Counted from the stretch's first letter, positions 1 to 12,110 are shown. The stretch is DNA of 64,000 bases from Eremophila alpestris peregrina (GCA_009792885.1 WMCF01000029.1:5226000-5289999), one strand, 5' to 3'. Numbers and translations are program-made. Notes: generated from the letters alone by a model not told the origin.

Positions 1-228
1 GTAGATGTGGTAATTGAGCCAAACCTATTCTTTCTCTTATCTAGTAGGGTCTTAAAGTGAGAAAAATATTCTTCCTCTGGGCATATTCTGAGAATGTCTA
101 ACAGATACACTGAGAAACAGGAAAATAAGATTAGAAAGCAAATACCAGAGATGTTTCATGGTATATTCTCCATGAGAGACTAGAGGAGCATCAGGCAGGC
201 TGGACAGTCTGCTGCTGCAAACTTCCAG
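1..228. other. Left-edge spacer, no gene seen
   Basis: AT-rich noncoding sequence. No open frame, repeat or motif cluster can be supported. It runs into a weak splice-acceptor-like AG at 227-228 that opens the exon-like block described next. Confidence 0.5.
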
Positions 229-421
229 GAATGATGATATCAGTTAGGACCAGGGCTGTGTCACCTCAGAGTCAGGGAGCCCAGAGTGACTGCATCATTA
301 CAACTCAGCTCAAAACAACTGTCCTGTCTCAGGAGGTCTGTGACCTTTCCAACTGCCCTCAGACATCTCCCAGAGGGAGCACAACAGACCTGGACCTCAT
401 GGAAAGGTTCAAGAGACCACG
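229..421 (+). other. Exon-like block, possible noncoding-transcript exon
   Basis: A 193-bp block bounded by AG at 227-228 and a near-consensus donor (exon-final ACG, then GTAAGTGTG from 422). Its sequence is less AT-rich than its surroundings and one frame stays open across it from an ATG at 231, ending in a stop that spans the donor. The upstream pyrimidine tract is poor, the peptide matches no family I recognise and no partner exon is evident. It could be a long-noncoding-RNA exon, a cryptic exon inside an old repeat, or chance. What I see is the donor and the open frame; the exon call is inference. Confidence 0.15.
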
Positions 422-3400
422 GTAAGTGTGTGCTGTTACCTCCTTAGATGGTTGCACTATAAAGTGTTGGTCAATATTCACACAAAACCCCCAAACAAGG
501 GGGTCAAGTCAATATGAACTAAAACTCATCAACCACAATAACAACTTTCTATTAGAAGCAGAGGCAGTAGGTTGAACCAAGGATCCTAACAGCCCACGTC
601 AATGCTGTACAGCAAGAGAAACCAAGACAACACCCACTCCTATTGAACAAACTCGAGCAAAAAGCTTTGAATTTTGTCAAATCTCACTGGACACCTTGGA
701 ATGGAAATCTGAGACATATCATGTCTGTTGGCCACCCTTTCACTCTCCTGGTTTTGGCTTCTAAGCCAAGCAGGTGAAAGCAAAACCAGGAGTCAATCCA
801 GTGGTGTGGGATTACTGAGGACAGATCCTGCCTTGTCTGGAGTTACTCTTCAGCTGCCCTGGAAGGAATCACTTGCTCCATACTCAGCCACTCCACAAAC
901 CCATGGCTTCTGCACCTCGCTAAAGTAGAGGGAAAACGACATTGAAAACAACTTGCAGAGCAAATTATTGCCTTAGAATAGAGATTTTCATCCGAAGGGA
1001 GATGGTCTAACTATGGATTTCTTGAGGTAAATTATTTTATTCATAGAATGACATCACTAGTTAACTAATTTTTCTGAAGTCTGGCTACCCCTCACTTTTA
1101 ACTTCTGACCATTCGCTGCTTTTATGTCTTTGATGTATTCCATCTCATAAATTGCAAATGAGAACCTTTTTTGAAGTATGTGAATTTCACTTAATAATAT
1201 TCTAGTCCACCAGGAATGTGAACATGAACCAAACTTTGACTCCCAACAGAGGGTTGCCACAGTTGGATACAGCCACATGTTTCTCACTGCTTCATTTACA
1301 TTTTCTAATTCATACAGGCCCTCAGCAATAAGCAGACAAACAATTGAACTGGCTAATAGAGCAAGGATAATCTAATGTCTGAGGGTTTTTTTTTCCTGAA
1401 AGAAAGATCAAATTATTAGGTAAATTGCCCCTTTTATTTCTGATAAAGATATTTTTCTGCACATACATTTTAGAACCTGAAAAACCCCTTGCAATACACA
1501 AGAAGAACAGTTTGAGATGTAGGGCTTTACATTGATACATTTGAAATATAGCAGGCAACTCCTCTGCTTTTCATTTTGCAGATGGAGAGGCAGTACTTTT
1601 ATGATTTTTAGACTGGAGTAAAATATTGGCAGAATGGGGTAACAACCCAGACTTCTTTTTCTGCATTCCTTTCTCTCCTTCCTTCAACTTTCAAGTCCCA
1701 ATTTCATCATAAAAATAAGATACCTTACAGAAACCATACACACATGGCACTGAGATGTTTTGGCTTTTGCTCTGGCACATGAATCCATTCAGAGCCATCC
1801 AAAGGAAATGATGGCTCAGTGTGGGAGCATGGCCAGCTCCTATCTCCCCTGCTCTCCTGACAAATCTGGATAAGCTAACAGACAAATCCAGGAGGGTTTA
1901 GTGGCTACTTGATCCTCACTAATAGGCCCAGGCAGATGAGGCATTTGCAGGTCATGGTAAGTGGTCAGGGAATAATTTTTGCCCTCATCAGCTGGCCTTA
2001 ATTTACTCCATGAAGCATTATAGTTTCTGCTTTAATGGAAAATACCTACTTTACCCAACATTGTATCCATGTTTAAGCTGGATTTCATGTAGGTTTTATT
2101 TGCAATTTAAGGGTATTTGAAAAACAGGTAGTTTCCACAAAGAGTTATTCTTACATAGCATGTGAGTCTTCAAAACAGGTAAGAATTACACCACCTCCAT
2201 TTTTCCCTTCTGCTGCTCATGCCCTCCTTATTCCCAAATTACAAACATCTGTGTGTGAAAAACTCAAAGTTCTTACAAAACTACTACTTCAGAGAAAAAC
2301 TTGTCAGCTTAACATTGTAGGAAGAGAAAAAATGTCTGCTGTGAACTGGAGAATAAAATAAAACCCTGACTATCAGCCAGTTGTCCTTTAAAAAGCATGT
2401 CTAACTTGCATTTTTTCAGACAACACCCAGAACACATGATGAATCACTTCTGCACTGTTATTTAGATTTTTCTAAGGCTTTCCTAACTTTCTTTTTCCAT
2501 ACAGATTGATCACTGTACATAGGAACTATTTTTTCTGACGGATCATTTTTCAGACTGTGGCAAAGGGAAAAAGTAACATACTGTAGAAATCTACTTTCAT
2601 GCTAAGCAAAATATTTAAAACTCTGCATTCACAAAATAATAATTTTTTAATAGAAGTGATATGAGATCAGTGTCACAGCTGACACTGTCTGTAATGATTT
2701 CTAGCTCCCATATCTGTAAGCTGAGCAACATGTTCTGCCCTGTGATAGCTCCTGCAGCCAAAAACCACACACCAAAAACAGCTATCCCTCCACTTAATCG
2801 TTATTCATATGATTAAAGAGTAAATCTAGAGTAAAATGTCTGGATAACTATGATGTGGCCCAAATGAGCTTAAGTTAGACAGTGTTAATGAGAGTCAACT
2901 GAAAAGCTCTGATTTCCAGGTTTCAAGTGCCCTTCAGGTACAGCAGAACTTTTTCTCAACAGGGCAAATCTGACAATATCTCAGTGAAGCCAGAAACACG
3001 TATGCAGAGACAGACACCCACATCAGAGTAGGAGAACACCCTGAAATGACACCTAAAGAGCTAAAGAGCAAAGACATAACATGATTTATTCCTTTGTAAA
3101 TCTATTAAAGTAAACCTCATTTAGTTTTATTATTGATGCACATTTAGTTGGACTAGAACTTGGAAGAGTGCTATGGTTCTTAAAGGGAACAGGTCCTGCT
3201 TACAAAGGGATTGACCCTCTCAATCACACAGGCCTGGGTTTTCCACTGTACTGAAATGTCTGGAGAAGGAGTTGTTAAAAGCTTCCTGAGCAGACCTGAA
3301 CATCCTACTTACACTTCACCTTCAGATTCTCAAAACCTCATTTTCATTGGAAATAGCGAGGAAGAACCATCACTTATCTCCTTTCTAGATGTTTCTTCCT

Positions 3401-3958
3401 AAATACACAGGCCTACTGAACAAATCAGGTCCCTTTGCATATTTTTCAGACTTCTGCATGGAAAAGCAAAGATTCAAATGTTTCCTATCAGCATCACCTA
3501 TGTCCAGCTTATTCCCCTGGCTCGAATAATGCTCTGGTGCCCAGAAGCTGTTTTTCCCAAGCACAAAAGACATAAGTAAGTGCTTTTGAGGGGACAGGGC
3601 TTGACAGCATGTTAATATGATGTCCCTCACATTGGTTAATACATTTCCAGGTATCACACAGATTAATTCTGATTCATCCAGCCTTGTTTTGTAAAGTCAG
3701 ATTTGGAAAAGTCACCCTTTTCTGTGGTGAGAAGGTGATTAAAGCCCCGCTCCTTCAACCTTGCCATCTCCTGAAAGCTAAGGAAACAAAGAGGAGGGAG
3801 TGGCTGTGTGATACAAACTCAAACGAAATTTGAGTTACAGAAAACCCCTACAAATTAATGTAAATAACAACATGCAGCTTTCATACATAATTACACAACC
3901 CAGACAGGTGTGGTGCTCCAAGGAAAGAAAACATTAACTCATTTGTATTTATGGTTAG
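422..3958. other. AT-rich spacer, nothing supported
   Basis: No gene, RNA gene or recognisable transposable element. Open frames are all under 95 codons on either strand, without domain-like composition. Short homopolymer runs and scattered AATAAA words are at the density expected from base composition. A TTGGACTAG word near 3150 recalls the 3' part of avian CR1 elements but has no supporting flanks. Confidence 0.5.
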
Positions 3959-3996
3959 TAAGAATAGAGGAAAACAATAAGAATAGAGCAAAACTT
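3959..3996. repeat. 19-bp direct tandem duplication
   Basis: Two adjacent copies of a 19-bp unit beginning TAAGAATAGAG, at 3959-3977 and 3978-3996. They differ at one base in the first 17. This is a small local duplication, probably replication slippage, in noncoding sequence. Confidence 0.8.
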
Positions 3997-4021
3997 GCTC
4001 TCCTCCAGATACTTAAAAAGT

Positions 4022-4047
4022 ATGTAAAATTCACATGTAAAATTCAC
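4022..4047. repeat. 13-bp perfect tandem duplication
   Basis: Two identical adjacent copies of ATGTAAAATTCAC (4022-4034 and 4035-4047). It lies 25 bp after the 19-bp duplication, so two slippage-type events sit within 90 bp. No function is implied. Confidence 0.85.
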
Positions 4048-4600
4048 TCTAGGTCGTAGGAGACAGTACTATAGCATCTTAAGTATGCATGTACCTCCTT
4101 TTTTCATTCAGAAACTCCAGATTTACTGAAGTAAAATAGTTACAAATTAATTCCTTCTATAGTGAAAACCCCGTGCTGTATTTAATAGCAACCAGAACTT
4201 GAGAGTTCTAAACCTAAAACTCAGAGATTTCATTATGGGAAGTGCTATATAGCAATACAGAAAAATTCAACCATCTTAATTGTATGAGCTATTACCTAAA
4301 CTTACAAAGCATTTTGTATAATCTGTCTGTTCCTCTCTTGTATCTCCCAAAAGACAGCCATACAGAGCTGGAGCATTCACTTGAACACTGCATTTTTCAG
4401 CCACGTATTTCTTTAGAAATGGTATATTTTGTATTATTGTGAAGAGCATCCTCATAGACACTGTGTAGTTTATTGATTCAATTGAATTGTGCAAGACTGA
4501 AATTCTAAACCGTGCTTTTTGCATTGATTATTAAATAGTATCATTAAAATAGAACTCGATGATGTTTTGAATACACTGATCCTAATAATTTCATTGCTTG
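4048..4600. other. AT-rich spacer
   Basis: Noncoding AT-rich sequence with overlapping short frames on both strands (66 and 82 codons), neither with recognisable content. A 12-bp palindrome ATTCAATTGAAT lies at 4476-4487, which is unremarkable in AT-rich DNA. Confidence 0.45.
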
Positions 4601-4850
4601 TGAAGTTTCATTGCAGCGCTGGTGGCTAACAGTGCCTGAAGGAAAAAAAAAATAAAAATCTTCCTCTGAAACACAATTGTGTCCAAACCATTTGAAAGGT
4701 ACAGAAACCAATTACAGTAAAATTCTGTGTTCTCAATCAGGCTCCATGAAAAACACTCCAGCACGGAGAGATGCCGGGTTATTTATCGTGGGAAGTTACT
4801 GAATGCTTAACTATGCAGATGAAATTCTCCTCATTCTTTTATACAAGGCA
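4601..4850. promoter_or_regulatory. Possible conserved noncoding block
   Basis: This block is of mixed composition with isolated CpGs (near 4616, 4765, 4775 and 4788) that survive in an otherwise CpG-poor region. It holds a perfect 12-bp palindrome ACACAATTGTGT at 4671-4682, which contains two head-to-head ACAAT words of the SOX type. Retained CpGs and motif density suggest constraint, but I have no alignment. Old unique DNA is the alternative. Confidence 0.2.
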
Positions 4851-7090
4851 GCAAAATAAATAACTTAACAGCTCACAGTTCCCAAGGTAGACTTGTTAAT
4901 CGGTCCAATATTGTTCTAATTCTCCTCGTCACTAACTGAATTGGGGCATGTAACTGGATAAAATGTGTCTTTAGATACCATGTACTTATTCCGATTACTA
5001 TTTGCTTGATTGATGACTTTCTGATTTTTTGAAACAATGCCAGCACAGTGGCCTCTTGGTAGCTGAACACATGACTGCTGTTTGTTGTGCTTTGGGGGGA
5101 CTGCAGTGCGAGGTCTGGCTCAGTCATTTTTAAAATCAATACTTGCTCTCTGAGCACGGGATAATTTAGAGAACATAATTCAGAATTCTACCTTTCAGCA
5201 TGTATCCTCCATCAAAGGAGGATTTTTGTCCAGAGTCAGCACAAAGGCTACATGACCCAAGAATGCACAGATAAGGTTAAAAAAGAGAGGGAAAGTACAT
5301 TTTTTTTTTTTCAAACTAAAGCATCACTAGCCACATGTGTAGATAAATATGTCTTTTATGTATGTGCACTTATAGCACATGTGAACCTCCATAAATATGA
5401 ACTGGACGCCCTGAATAAATTTCAGTTTTTGCTTTGGTGGTTTTCCTCCTGTTTTGAACATTTGTGTGCTATCTCACACTTTTGAAAGCAAGGTCATACT
5501 TCCCTACAAAGAGTGAAATGGCTGAAAATGGGACCAGCAAAGTGTCTGATCAGTTGGTGTTCAGTCTTCCTAATGCTGGGGCTCTGAAAATGCTGAACAC
5601 GGAATAATTTCCTCCACAGGTATTAGTGGTGTTCTTCTCTCAGCAGCATGATTTGAACTCAATCTGCTGCATTCAGTCACTGCAGTTCTGCACATGCAAA
5701 TGAAGACTAACAGATCTTAGTCAGAGCTCCTGTTCTTTGGGTGTTGCATGAACTCCAGTGATATGGATTTAGATCCTTTTGGATTAATCTTTACATTTTA
5801 ACATTCAGACTCAAGGTTATATCTCCATTTCACCTTCCATATCCCTTCCATTAATGAAAATCTCCAATTGTCCAGCTCTTTGAACCCATGTAGTATTCTA
5901 AATCCTCTCTATACCACTGAAATATAAAGTTCTCTTTGAATTTTCTTTTCCTTCCATCCCCCTGAGCAGAGCACCCACAGAGTTTCCTATTTCCCATGCA
6001 GCACTCCAGATATAGTCCTACACCCATATCCTGCAAGATTTCCCTCTCTCCTCCCCTGTCAGAAAACTTTTACTCCTCTTATGTTTTGACAGAAGCTGCT
6101 GAAGTCAATAGAGCCTTGCTCACATATAAAACGTGCTTAATTTATTTTTTAATCCTGAATGCATTTTAACTTCTCAGTACAGAAAAGCTCAGGCACATTG
6201 GCCCAGTTTCTCCCCAGCTCAGAGGATTGGGAGTCCCTCTCCAAGTTCTTATTTTCATTCTAATTTTGCCTCTACCTTCTTCTAAAGGGGAAGCTTCCAG
6301 GTATATCTAAAGAAAATTTATAGCTTCTGTTCATTGTTACAGCATCCTGAGCAAAGAAGGATCTGTCATAAAAAGCACAAAGCAGTCCATTTCCTAGCCA
6401 GTGACAATACCAGGAGAAGCAGTACTCAAAATGTCTGGAGGTCTTGGGGAAAAAAGGCTGATGCCTCACTTAAAGGTATTATTTTCAAACATCTCGTCCT
6501 CATCCAGATTTCTTACAAGCAAAAGATTTGTCTTAATTCTTTGCAACACTCATTTGAATTCTACTCAAAAATCCATAGATGGCAGCAAATCAGCTTCAGC
6601 ATGTTGAGTTTTCTAATAATTCTCTTTTTGTATGTTTCTTTTGATAGAAATTGAATTAAATATTCAAAAACAGTGGAAAATAGTGACAAAAACAGACAAA
6701 TCATTCCAACCATCTAAAGACTAATGAAAACCTGTATTTTTTCTTACTTCCTTATTTACTGCCATTTGATGAGCCCTCAGTTATTCTGGTGTCAACCACG
6801 CAAATAAAATCCACTCAGGATAGAAAAGTTTCAAACCCTGCATCCATTATAAATTTTTTATGAGGATTGTTGGTGCTATTTCATTCTACACACTTTGCTG
6901 GATGCCCATAACAGCAGCTGCAGCAGCAGAGCTCTGCAAAGCAGTTTCCCTTTCAAGTTTTTCCGCAGGTTATTCAAAAGGTCATCCTTTGGGGCTGAAA
7001 TTTCTAGTGTCTGTAAATAAATTTTACACAGGAGATTTAAATCTTACTAATTTTTTCTTTAAATTAGGAGTAAAAATATATTTCTCCTGA
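4851..7090. other. AT-rich spacer with short homopolymers
   Basis: No gene supported. It contains a T12 run at 5300-5311 and small frames up to 106 codons (6334-6654, plus strand) with no family resemblance. A short AGC-rich stretch near 6910-6930 gives a small alanine run in one frame only, so it is not evidence of coding. Confidence 0.5.
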
Positions 7091-7105
7091 TTTTTTTTTT
7101 TTTTT
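7091..7105. repeat. T15 homopolymer
   Basis: Fifteen consecutive T. It might be a retroposon tail on the minus strand, but no element body or target-site duplication is visible on either side. Confidence 0.9.
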
Positions 7106-10100
7106 AGGGAAATCCTTGTTATTCTTTCCCACAGAAGGGCATAATATATGCATCAAGGTAGATCATAAAAATTTGCAAATTTTCCAAATCATTTGACATA
7201 AGGTTTGTTTTCTAGGCTAAACAACTTCCCAGGCTTGGTTGATACTTTCTGCCAGACAGATGCTTAGTCCACAGATTCCTACCCAGCCAAACCTCAGAAT
7301 AAAACACGGTGAAACGGAAGAACAGAAGGAAGGTGCCCGACTGAACCCAGAGAAAGGAGTTTAAAGCACCCATTTCCATAACACTGAGGCTTCCTTCTCA
7401 TTCACTTTGCAGCCTGAGTGCCCTCGGTGTCACCTCTCAGGTGAGGTTTGCTCTCTTTCAGCACAGGAGAAATGGTGAGCGTTGTACACAGCTCTGCTTT
7501 TACAAGGTTTAGGAACTTTTACAATCATGGGGCAGTGGAAATCCCATGTTCTATTACAACTGATCACCAGGATACCTGTCTTTTAAAATCAAGATAGGAT
7601 TTTCTGCATTTCATCTGTCCTAGAGAAAAGCAATAGAAGAAGGAAGTTTCCCACCTCATTGCTCATTATCACTTGTTTCTGTTATGACAAAAACCCCTAT
7701 CTTTTAATTGCAACAGCTTGAAGAAATTACTGAAGGTTTTCCTGTGCTCAGTATGTACATTAATAAAAAAAGCAAATAAAGCACAGGAAGGAAAAGTGGA
7801 GGATCAGGAAGAAGCCCAAGTTCTCAGCTTTGCACCTGAGGCCACCTGGGTGGAGAAACAGGAATATGCACTGGAAACCTCTGATAATGCTTCCTGGTTT
7901 TAGCAGGAAAAAATAGGGAAAATAATTCCACGCAGATATACTACAACCATTGCTGTACTTTTTTTCTCCAGGTATAATAAAAATAAAACAGAATAAAGAA
8001 CACATTTTTCAGAAACAAACAGCAAGGCTAAAAATAATTTGACATGAAAGATTTTATCAATAGTACCTGACCATAGCTTTGTTGTATAGTAATTTATTTC
8101 AAAAGGGAGAGTTGCTTTTGTCACACTACTTGCCTTAGATTTTGGGTTCTTGTCCTTAATTTACAAGTACAAGTCTAGATACCTTCACACCCAATTTCTC
8201 AGCAAAGGGAAAAAATACTCAGAGACATGTACCTGCAGCATAATTTTCTGTTTCAAGCTGTAAGCACAAATTATATGACAGAAGGATGGGGAAATGGCAG
8301 GGTTTTGACAAGATTTTATTTAGAATATATATGACTACGAGCATGTAATTTGGAGTCGGAAATTATCTCATTTGTGAGAAATAACACCTCTGGCTTCACT
8401 GAACATAAAACAAAGGCTTTGCCATGGGGGCTTCACCAAAGACATCTTTAGGAAAAACAGTATCTTCAGTAGCTGAGTTACTGCAAATACTGTAATACTT
8501 ATTTATAAGATTTTAAAAAAAAATCTTCACAATTAAAATATCCATATCATAACTCTAGAATACATACACAATTACTTTTGCACTGTTTACGTTGGCAAAT
8601 CAATAATTATGAGAACAAAGACTTTAAAAGCTGGCATTTCTTCATCCTGCTTCACACTGTTTTTTTCTCTATTTTTAACCCATGCCATTTACTTCCTGTG
8701 GCATGGGCAGCTGAACTGCCACTTCAGCTTATCCAACCAGCCCAGACAGAATGTTTATTTTTGCTTATTCAATGAGCCTGCAAGCAAACCTTCCTTTGCC
8801 AAACTGCCCTGATCTCCTCTCTCATGAGATCTCTCGATTTGCAGATATATCCCAGTAAATTTTAGATGCCTAATTCTAAATTTTAAGGGACATCACCTTG
8901 GGCTACCACCATTTTCCTGCTGTTCTCATACTCCTGTTGGTTGTATCCAGAAGGATCTGGGAGCAGATCACTTTTTTGACTGAAGAGTTAATATTTTCCA
9001 CAATAATCACTGGGTATGTCAGTCTGATTTTTGCTCTTGAGCTAATGACAGACCAATTACTGTCAGGTTTCTTGGAATTATGGAGAGGAGACTGAAGTTT
9101 TTGCTTTCAGAGTACTTTTAAAGCTAGTTCTGGCAAATGTGAAGAGGGTCTCATAGTTGCCCAGTGGCCTGCAGCACATGAAAAGAGAGCAGTGATAATG
9201 GCCCAGCACTGAGGCAGTCAGCTTGGTATTTTCTGCCACACTGCAGGAACAACAAAATCCCAATTAAACATAAAATACTGTAAAAGAAATCCTAACTAGA
9301 GATATTCTGGCAGAATGAACTCCCCTAGCAGGTACAGGACAGGATTCTGTAGATCACTCAGTGAGTGCTCATTGAGTCTGGGTACAAGTCATTACCCTCT
9401 AGTGTGAAAATAGGAGTAGGTAGGATAAGTCTCAAAAAAGAGAAGAGTAGGCTGTTAATGTGTACAAGGATATTATTTCAAGAGTGTCTTTGGACTTGCT
9501 GTGCTCCAGATTTTGGGTCTGGAACACAGACAGTCCTCAGGAGAGTATTGGTATCTGCACATCCATGAAATTGGAGAATCCAGTCCTAGCTTTTAAAAGA
9601 GCCAGTGATTATAAAGCCCTGACATCCTTGAGTTTATCTTCAAAGTCAAGAAATAGAAAAGGATGATGTTTTGTTTATATGATTTTATTTAGTCCTGTAG
9701 GTTAAACTGTACCTGTCTCTGGACCAAAATGCTTCTGAGCTTTGATTCTTATAAATTTGGTTTTGAGCCATGTGTCTTTGAACCCCTCTTAGGAGCAGAC
9801 TCATAATCTCAATACATGAGTTATTCATGAAAGGAATGCCTGTGTTAGAATAATCCTATCACATTTTCCTAGTCAGATGAAAGACTGTATAGTGGTGGTT
9901 TCCCTGCCAAATTTCCCGACGAAATTCCTTCACAGAAATAAAATCTGCAGGAATTGTAATACTTTTATAAAAAGTCATGACCCCTTTAAGGAATTGATTT
10001 CTATAACACTCTAATTTTCATTAGAATTGTTTTCCTTTAAGTAATTTCATAATTCTCTGTTAATGAGCAAGTGAAGAGTGTTTTGGACCAGATAGCATGT

Positions 10101-10190
10101 GATGTCTAAAGCACCAATCACTTCCCTAGAGCTCCTATCTCTCAAACCACCTGCTAATCATAACAATTGCTAATTTGAGACCTTTTAGCC
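7106..10190. other. AT-rich spacer, nothing supported
   Basis: Noncoding sequence. All open frames are under 82 codons and appear in several overlapping frames, as expected of AT-rich DNA. I see no repeats beyond short A or T runs. An A-rich stretch near 8513-8522 and the text around 9120-9250 were read on both strands without finding a recognisable element. Confidence 0.5.
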
Positions 10191-10400
10191 ATTTCTGGTG
10201 TCAGTGACAACGCCACGTAGCCTGCAATGGCCATTTGGCCACTCTTCCCACCCACCTCAGCGACTGCCGCTGCCCATTTTGGGCTCTATTGTTCTCCTGC
10301 CTCTTCTGACCACAAGCAATTCCTCCTCTCCTAATCTCGGGGGAATCTCTGCCTTCACAATGGGGGCAGGGCCATTCGCTTTGTGTGCAAGATAATCTTT
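10191..10400. promoter_or_regulatory. GC-richer block, candidate conserved noncoding element
   Basis: A 210-bp island of higher GC with about six retained CpGs in a CpG-depleted neighbourhood, and with the internal near-palindrome GGCCATTTGGCC. A frame is open across most of it on the plus strand (10198-10395), but the peptide is proline-, leucine- and serine-rich without domain features, and no good splice sites flank it. I favour a regulatory block or diverged old sequence over an exon. It lies about 850 bp before the CpG-rich patch. Confidence 0.3.
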
Positions 10401-11239
10401 TATAGAATTGTTCTCACACACACCCCATCCTGTTCATGCTCTTTCTGCCTCTGAAAGGCAGATAAACAGCAGTGGGGAGGTTTAAAAAGCCAACAGGAAG
10501 TGCTAACTATCTCTGGTTACCGTTACCCTTGTTGATATGCACTTCAAAATGCATATAGAAATGGCTAAATTGGGAAAAAAACCTGTAACAACTATTGTTG
10601 TTGCACTCTCTCTAATATTAAATCCAGAAGTGCCTCGAATACAGTGGCAATTTGCTATCAGATAAACAGTTCACACTGGATTTGGATTTTATCAATACCT
10701 ATGTGGAAAAACCATACAGTGATAGAGCAAGTGCTTTCAGAAGAGAGTATTTCAAAAGAGAGGAAAAATCTAAGGTGATCAGTTAAGGGAAGCAGAACTG
10801 ACAGCCCCTGTGCTCAGCATGGTATCTCCTGCCTTATGGATGCTCCTCTGCCCCAGCCCACTCTGAATAGAAGGCAAAATTCACTTCATTTCCCAGTCTG
10901 AATTGCTGAAGTATTACTTCGTCCTAGGCTTTATGTTTAAGTCCTCTACTCTGAAGGATTTAAAACTAGGCATTCTATTGCAAAGCAGGTTGCAGAAGAG
11001 GGGAAAAAAATAGGCAGACTGTACCGACCAACTGCTTTAACAAAGGGAAAAAAATTCTGTAAATATTGCTGTACCCCACACAACAGTGAATAAATACATA
11101 GAAATAAAGTGCCCTGTTGCCTGTGACATGGATAACAATTTTAGGTATTTCTTTCACCCTTCAAAATTGCTTCTCTGATTTATTCCCTATCCTTTTCCTG
11201 AGCAGAGCAGAAAATTACCTGCAAAACCTGCATCACGCA
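10401..11239. other. Spacer upstream of CpG-rich patch
   Basis: AT-rich noncoding sequence with small frames only. The composition changes abruptly near 11220-11240, where CpGs begin. Confidence 0.45.
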
Positions 11240-11745
11240 GGCATTTCTTCTCGACAACGTTCACTACTAGCAGAGCAGAGAAAACGCTCAGGAAAATCTC
11301 AGCTCTGTCATTCCGCTCCGTGGTGCCGGATGCTCTCCTCCTGCTGCCGGCGCTCAGCCCGCGCCGAGGGCTCCCTCTAGTCCCTGCTCCCAGCACAGCA
11401 GGGGCCGGGATCGATACCGAGCCCGCTGCTGCCCCTGCCCCAACCTCAGCACCGCCCGAGCAACGCCAGCAACTCCATCCATCCATCCATCCATCCATCC
11501 ATCCATCCATCCATCCATCCATCCATCCATCCATCCATCCATCCATCCATCCATCCATCCATCCCTCCCATGGAACCACAGGCTCGCTTCTCCGTGCAAT
11601 AGCAAAGATTTTGGAAGATCTCCTGAGAAAAGTGCCGAACACAGAGGCTGTGAACCCCAAATCTCCCATGCCTGTGTGTCCCCTGGGACTGAGGCTGCTG
11701 CCCCAGGAGGGCTGGGCGGGCGCTCGGCAGCCAGGGCTGGAGTCA
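11240..11745. promoter_or_regulatory. Small CpG-rich island split by an ATCC microsatellite
   Basis: Counting by eye, 11341-11460 is about 74% GC with 11 CpGs in 120 bp. CpGs begin near 11236 and continue, after the microsatellite, in 11581-11740. The surrounding tens of kilobases are AT-rich and nearly CpG-free. CpG islands in vertebrates usually mark promoters of genes or long noncoding RNAs; small ones can also be relics of young GC-rich repeats. A plus-strand AG preceded by pyrimidines lies near 11205. Overlapping frames of 160 and 130 codons here owe their length to the tetranucleotide repeat, so they do not support a protein. Direction of any transcription cannot be told from the sequence. 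Confidence 0.45.
11474..11564. repeat. Perfect (ATCC)n microsatellite, 91 bp
   Basis: An uninterrupted tetranucleotide tract: 22 full ATCC units from 11477 to 11564, preceded by a partial TCC. It reads as GGAT or TGGA repeats on the other strand. It creates Ser-Ile-His-Pro or Asp-Gly-Trp-Met periodic peptides in overlapping frames. An uninterrupted tract of this length is expected to be length-polymorphic. It lies inside the CpG-rich patch. Confidence 0.98.
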
Positions 11746-11799
11746 CTTAGTGCTTTGTTGTATGGCTGCCTTTCATTACTCTCTGCTTTAGCCAGGTGG

Positions 11800-12110
11800 T
11801 GAGGGCCACGCTCTGAAAAGCTCCCTGGGGCCCATGTTGTCTAATAAGTATGGATGTTGCCCGAGGCAGTTGGTGAGGTCCCTGTATCTAAGGCCCAACA
11901 AACTCAGCTTTATAATGATTGGCAGATTTGGGGTTGAAGCGTGGCTGCTGACATGACATCGTAATTCATTACACAGTGCTCTTTAACGTGTAAATTACCC
12001 GAGATATTACGAGTATTTTGCTTTTAACCCTCATCTGCTTGTGCCTAATTTTGTTCTACAGCTGTGAGGGCTGACTTTGGTGAGGCTTTACTGATGCAGG
12101 ACAAATGCAG
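11800..12110. promoter_or_regulatory. Candidate conserved noncoding element beside the CpG patch
   Basis: About 310 bp of non-repetitive sequence that retains isolated CpGs (near 11861, 11939, 11960, 11987, 12000 and 12010) after the CpG island ends. It contains homeodomain-type ATTA words and no open frame of note. This texture, with retained CpGs and no low complexity in an AT-rich desert, is typical of vertebrate conserved noncoding elements. Its adjacency to the CpG patch suggests a promoter-flanking element. Conservation itself cannot be seen here. Confidence 0.35.

Noticed and set aside
11187..11802. Overlapping 160- and 130-codon frames with Ser-Ile-His-Pro or Asp-Gly-Trp-Met repeats
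   Set aside because: Their length comes from the stop-free ATCC tetranucleotide tract, which is open in every frame on both strands. No domains flank the repeat.
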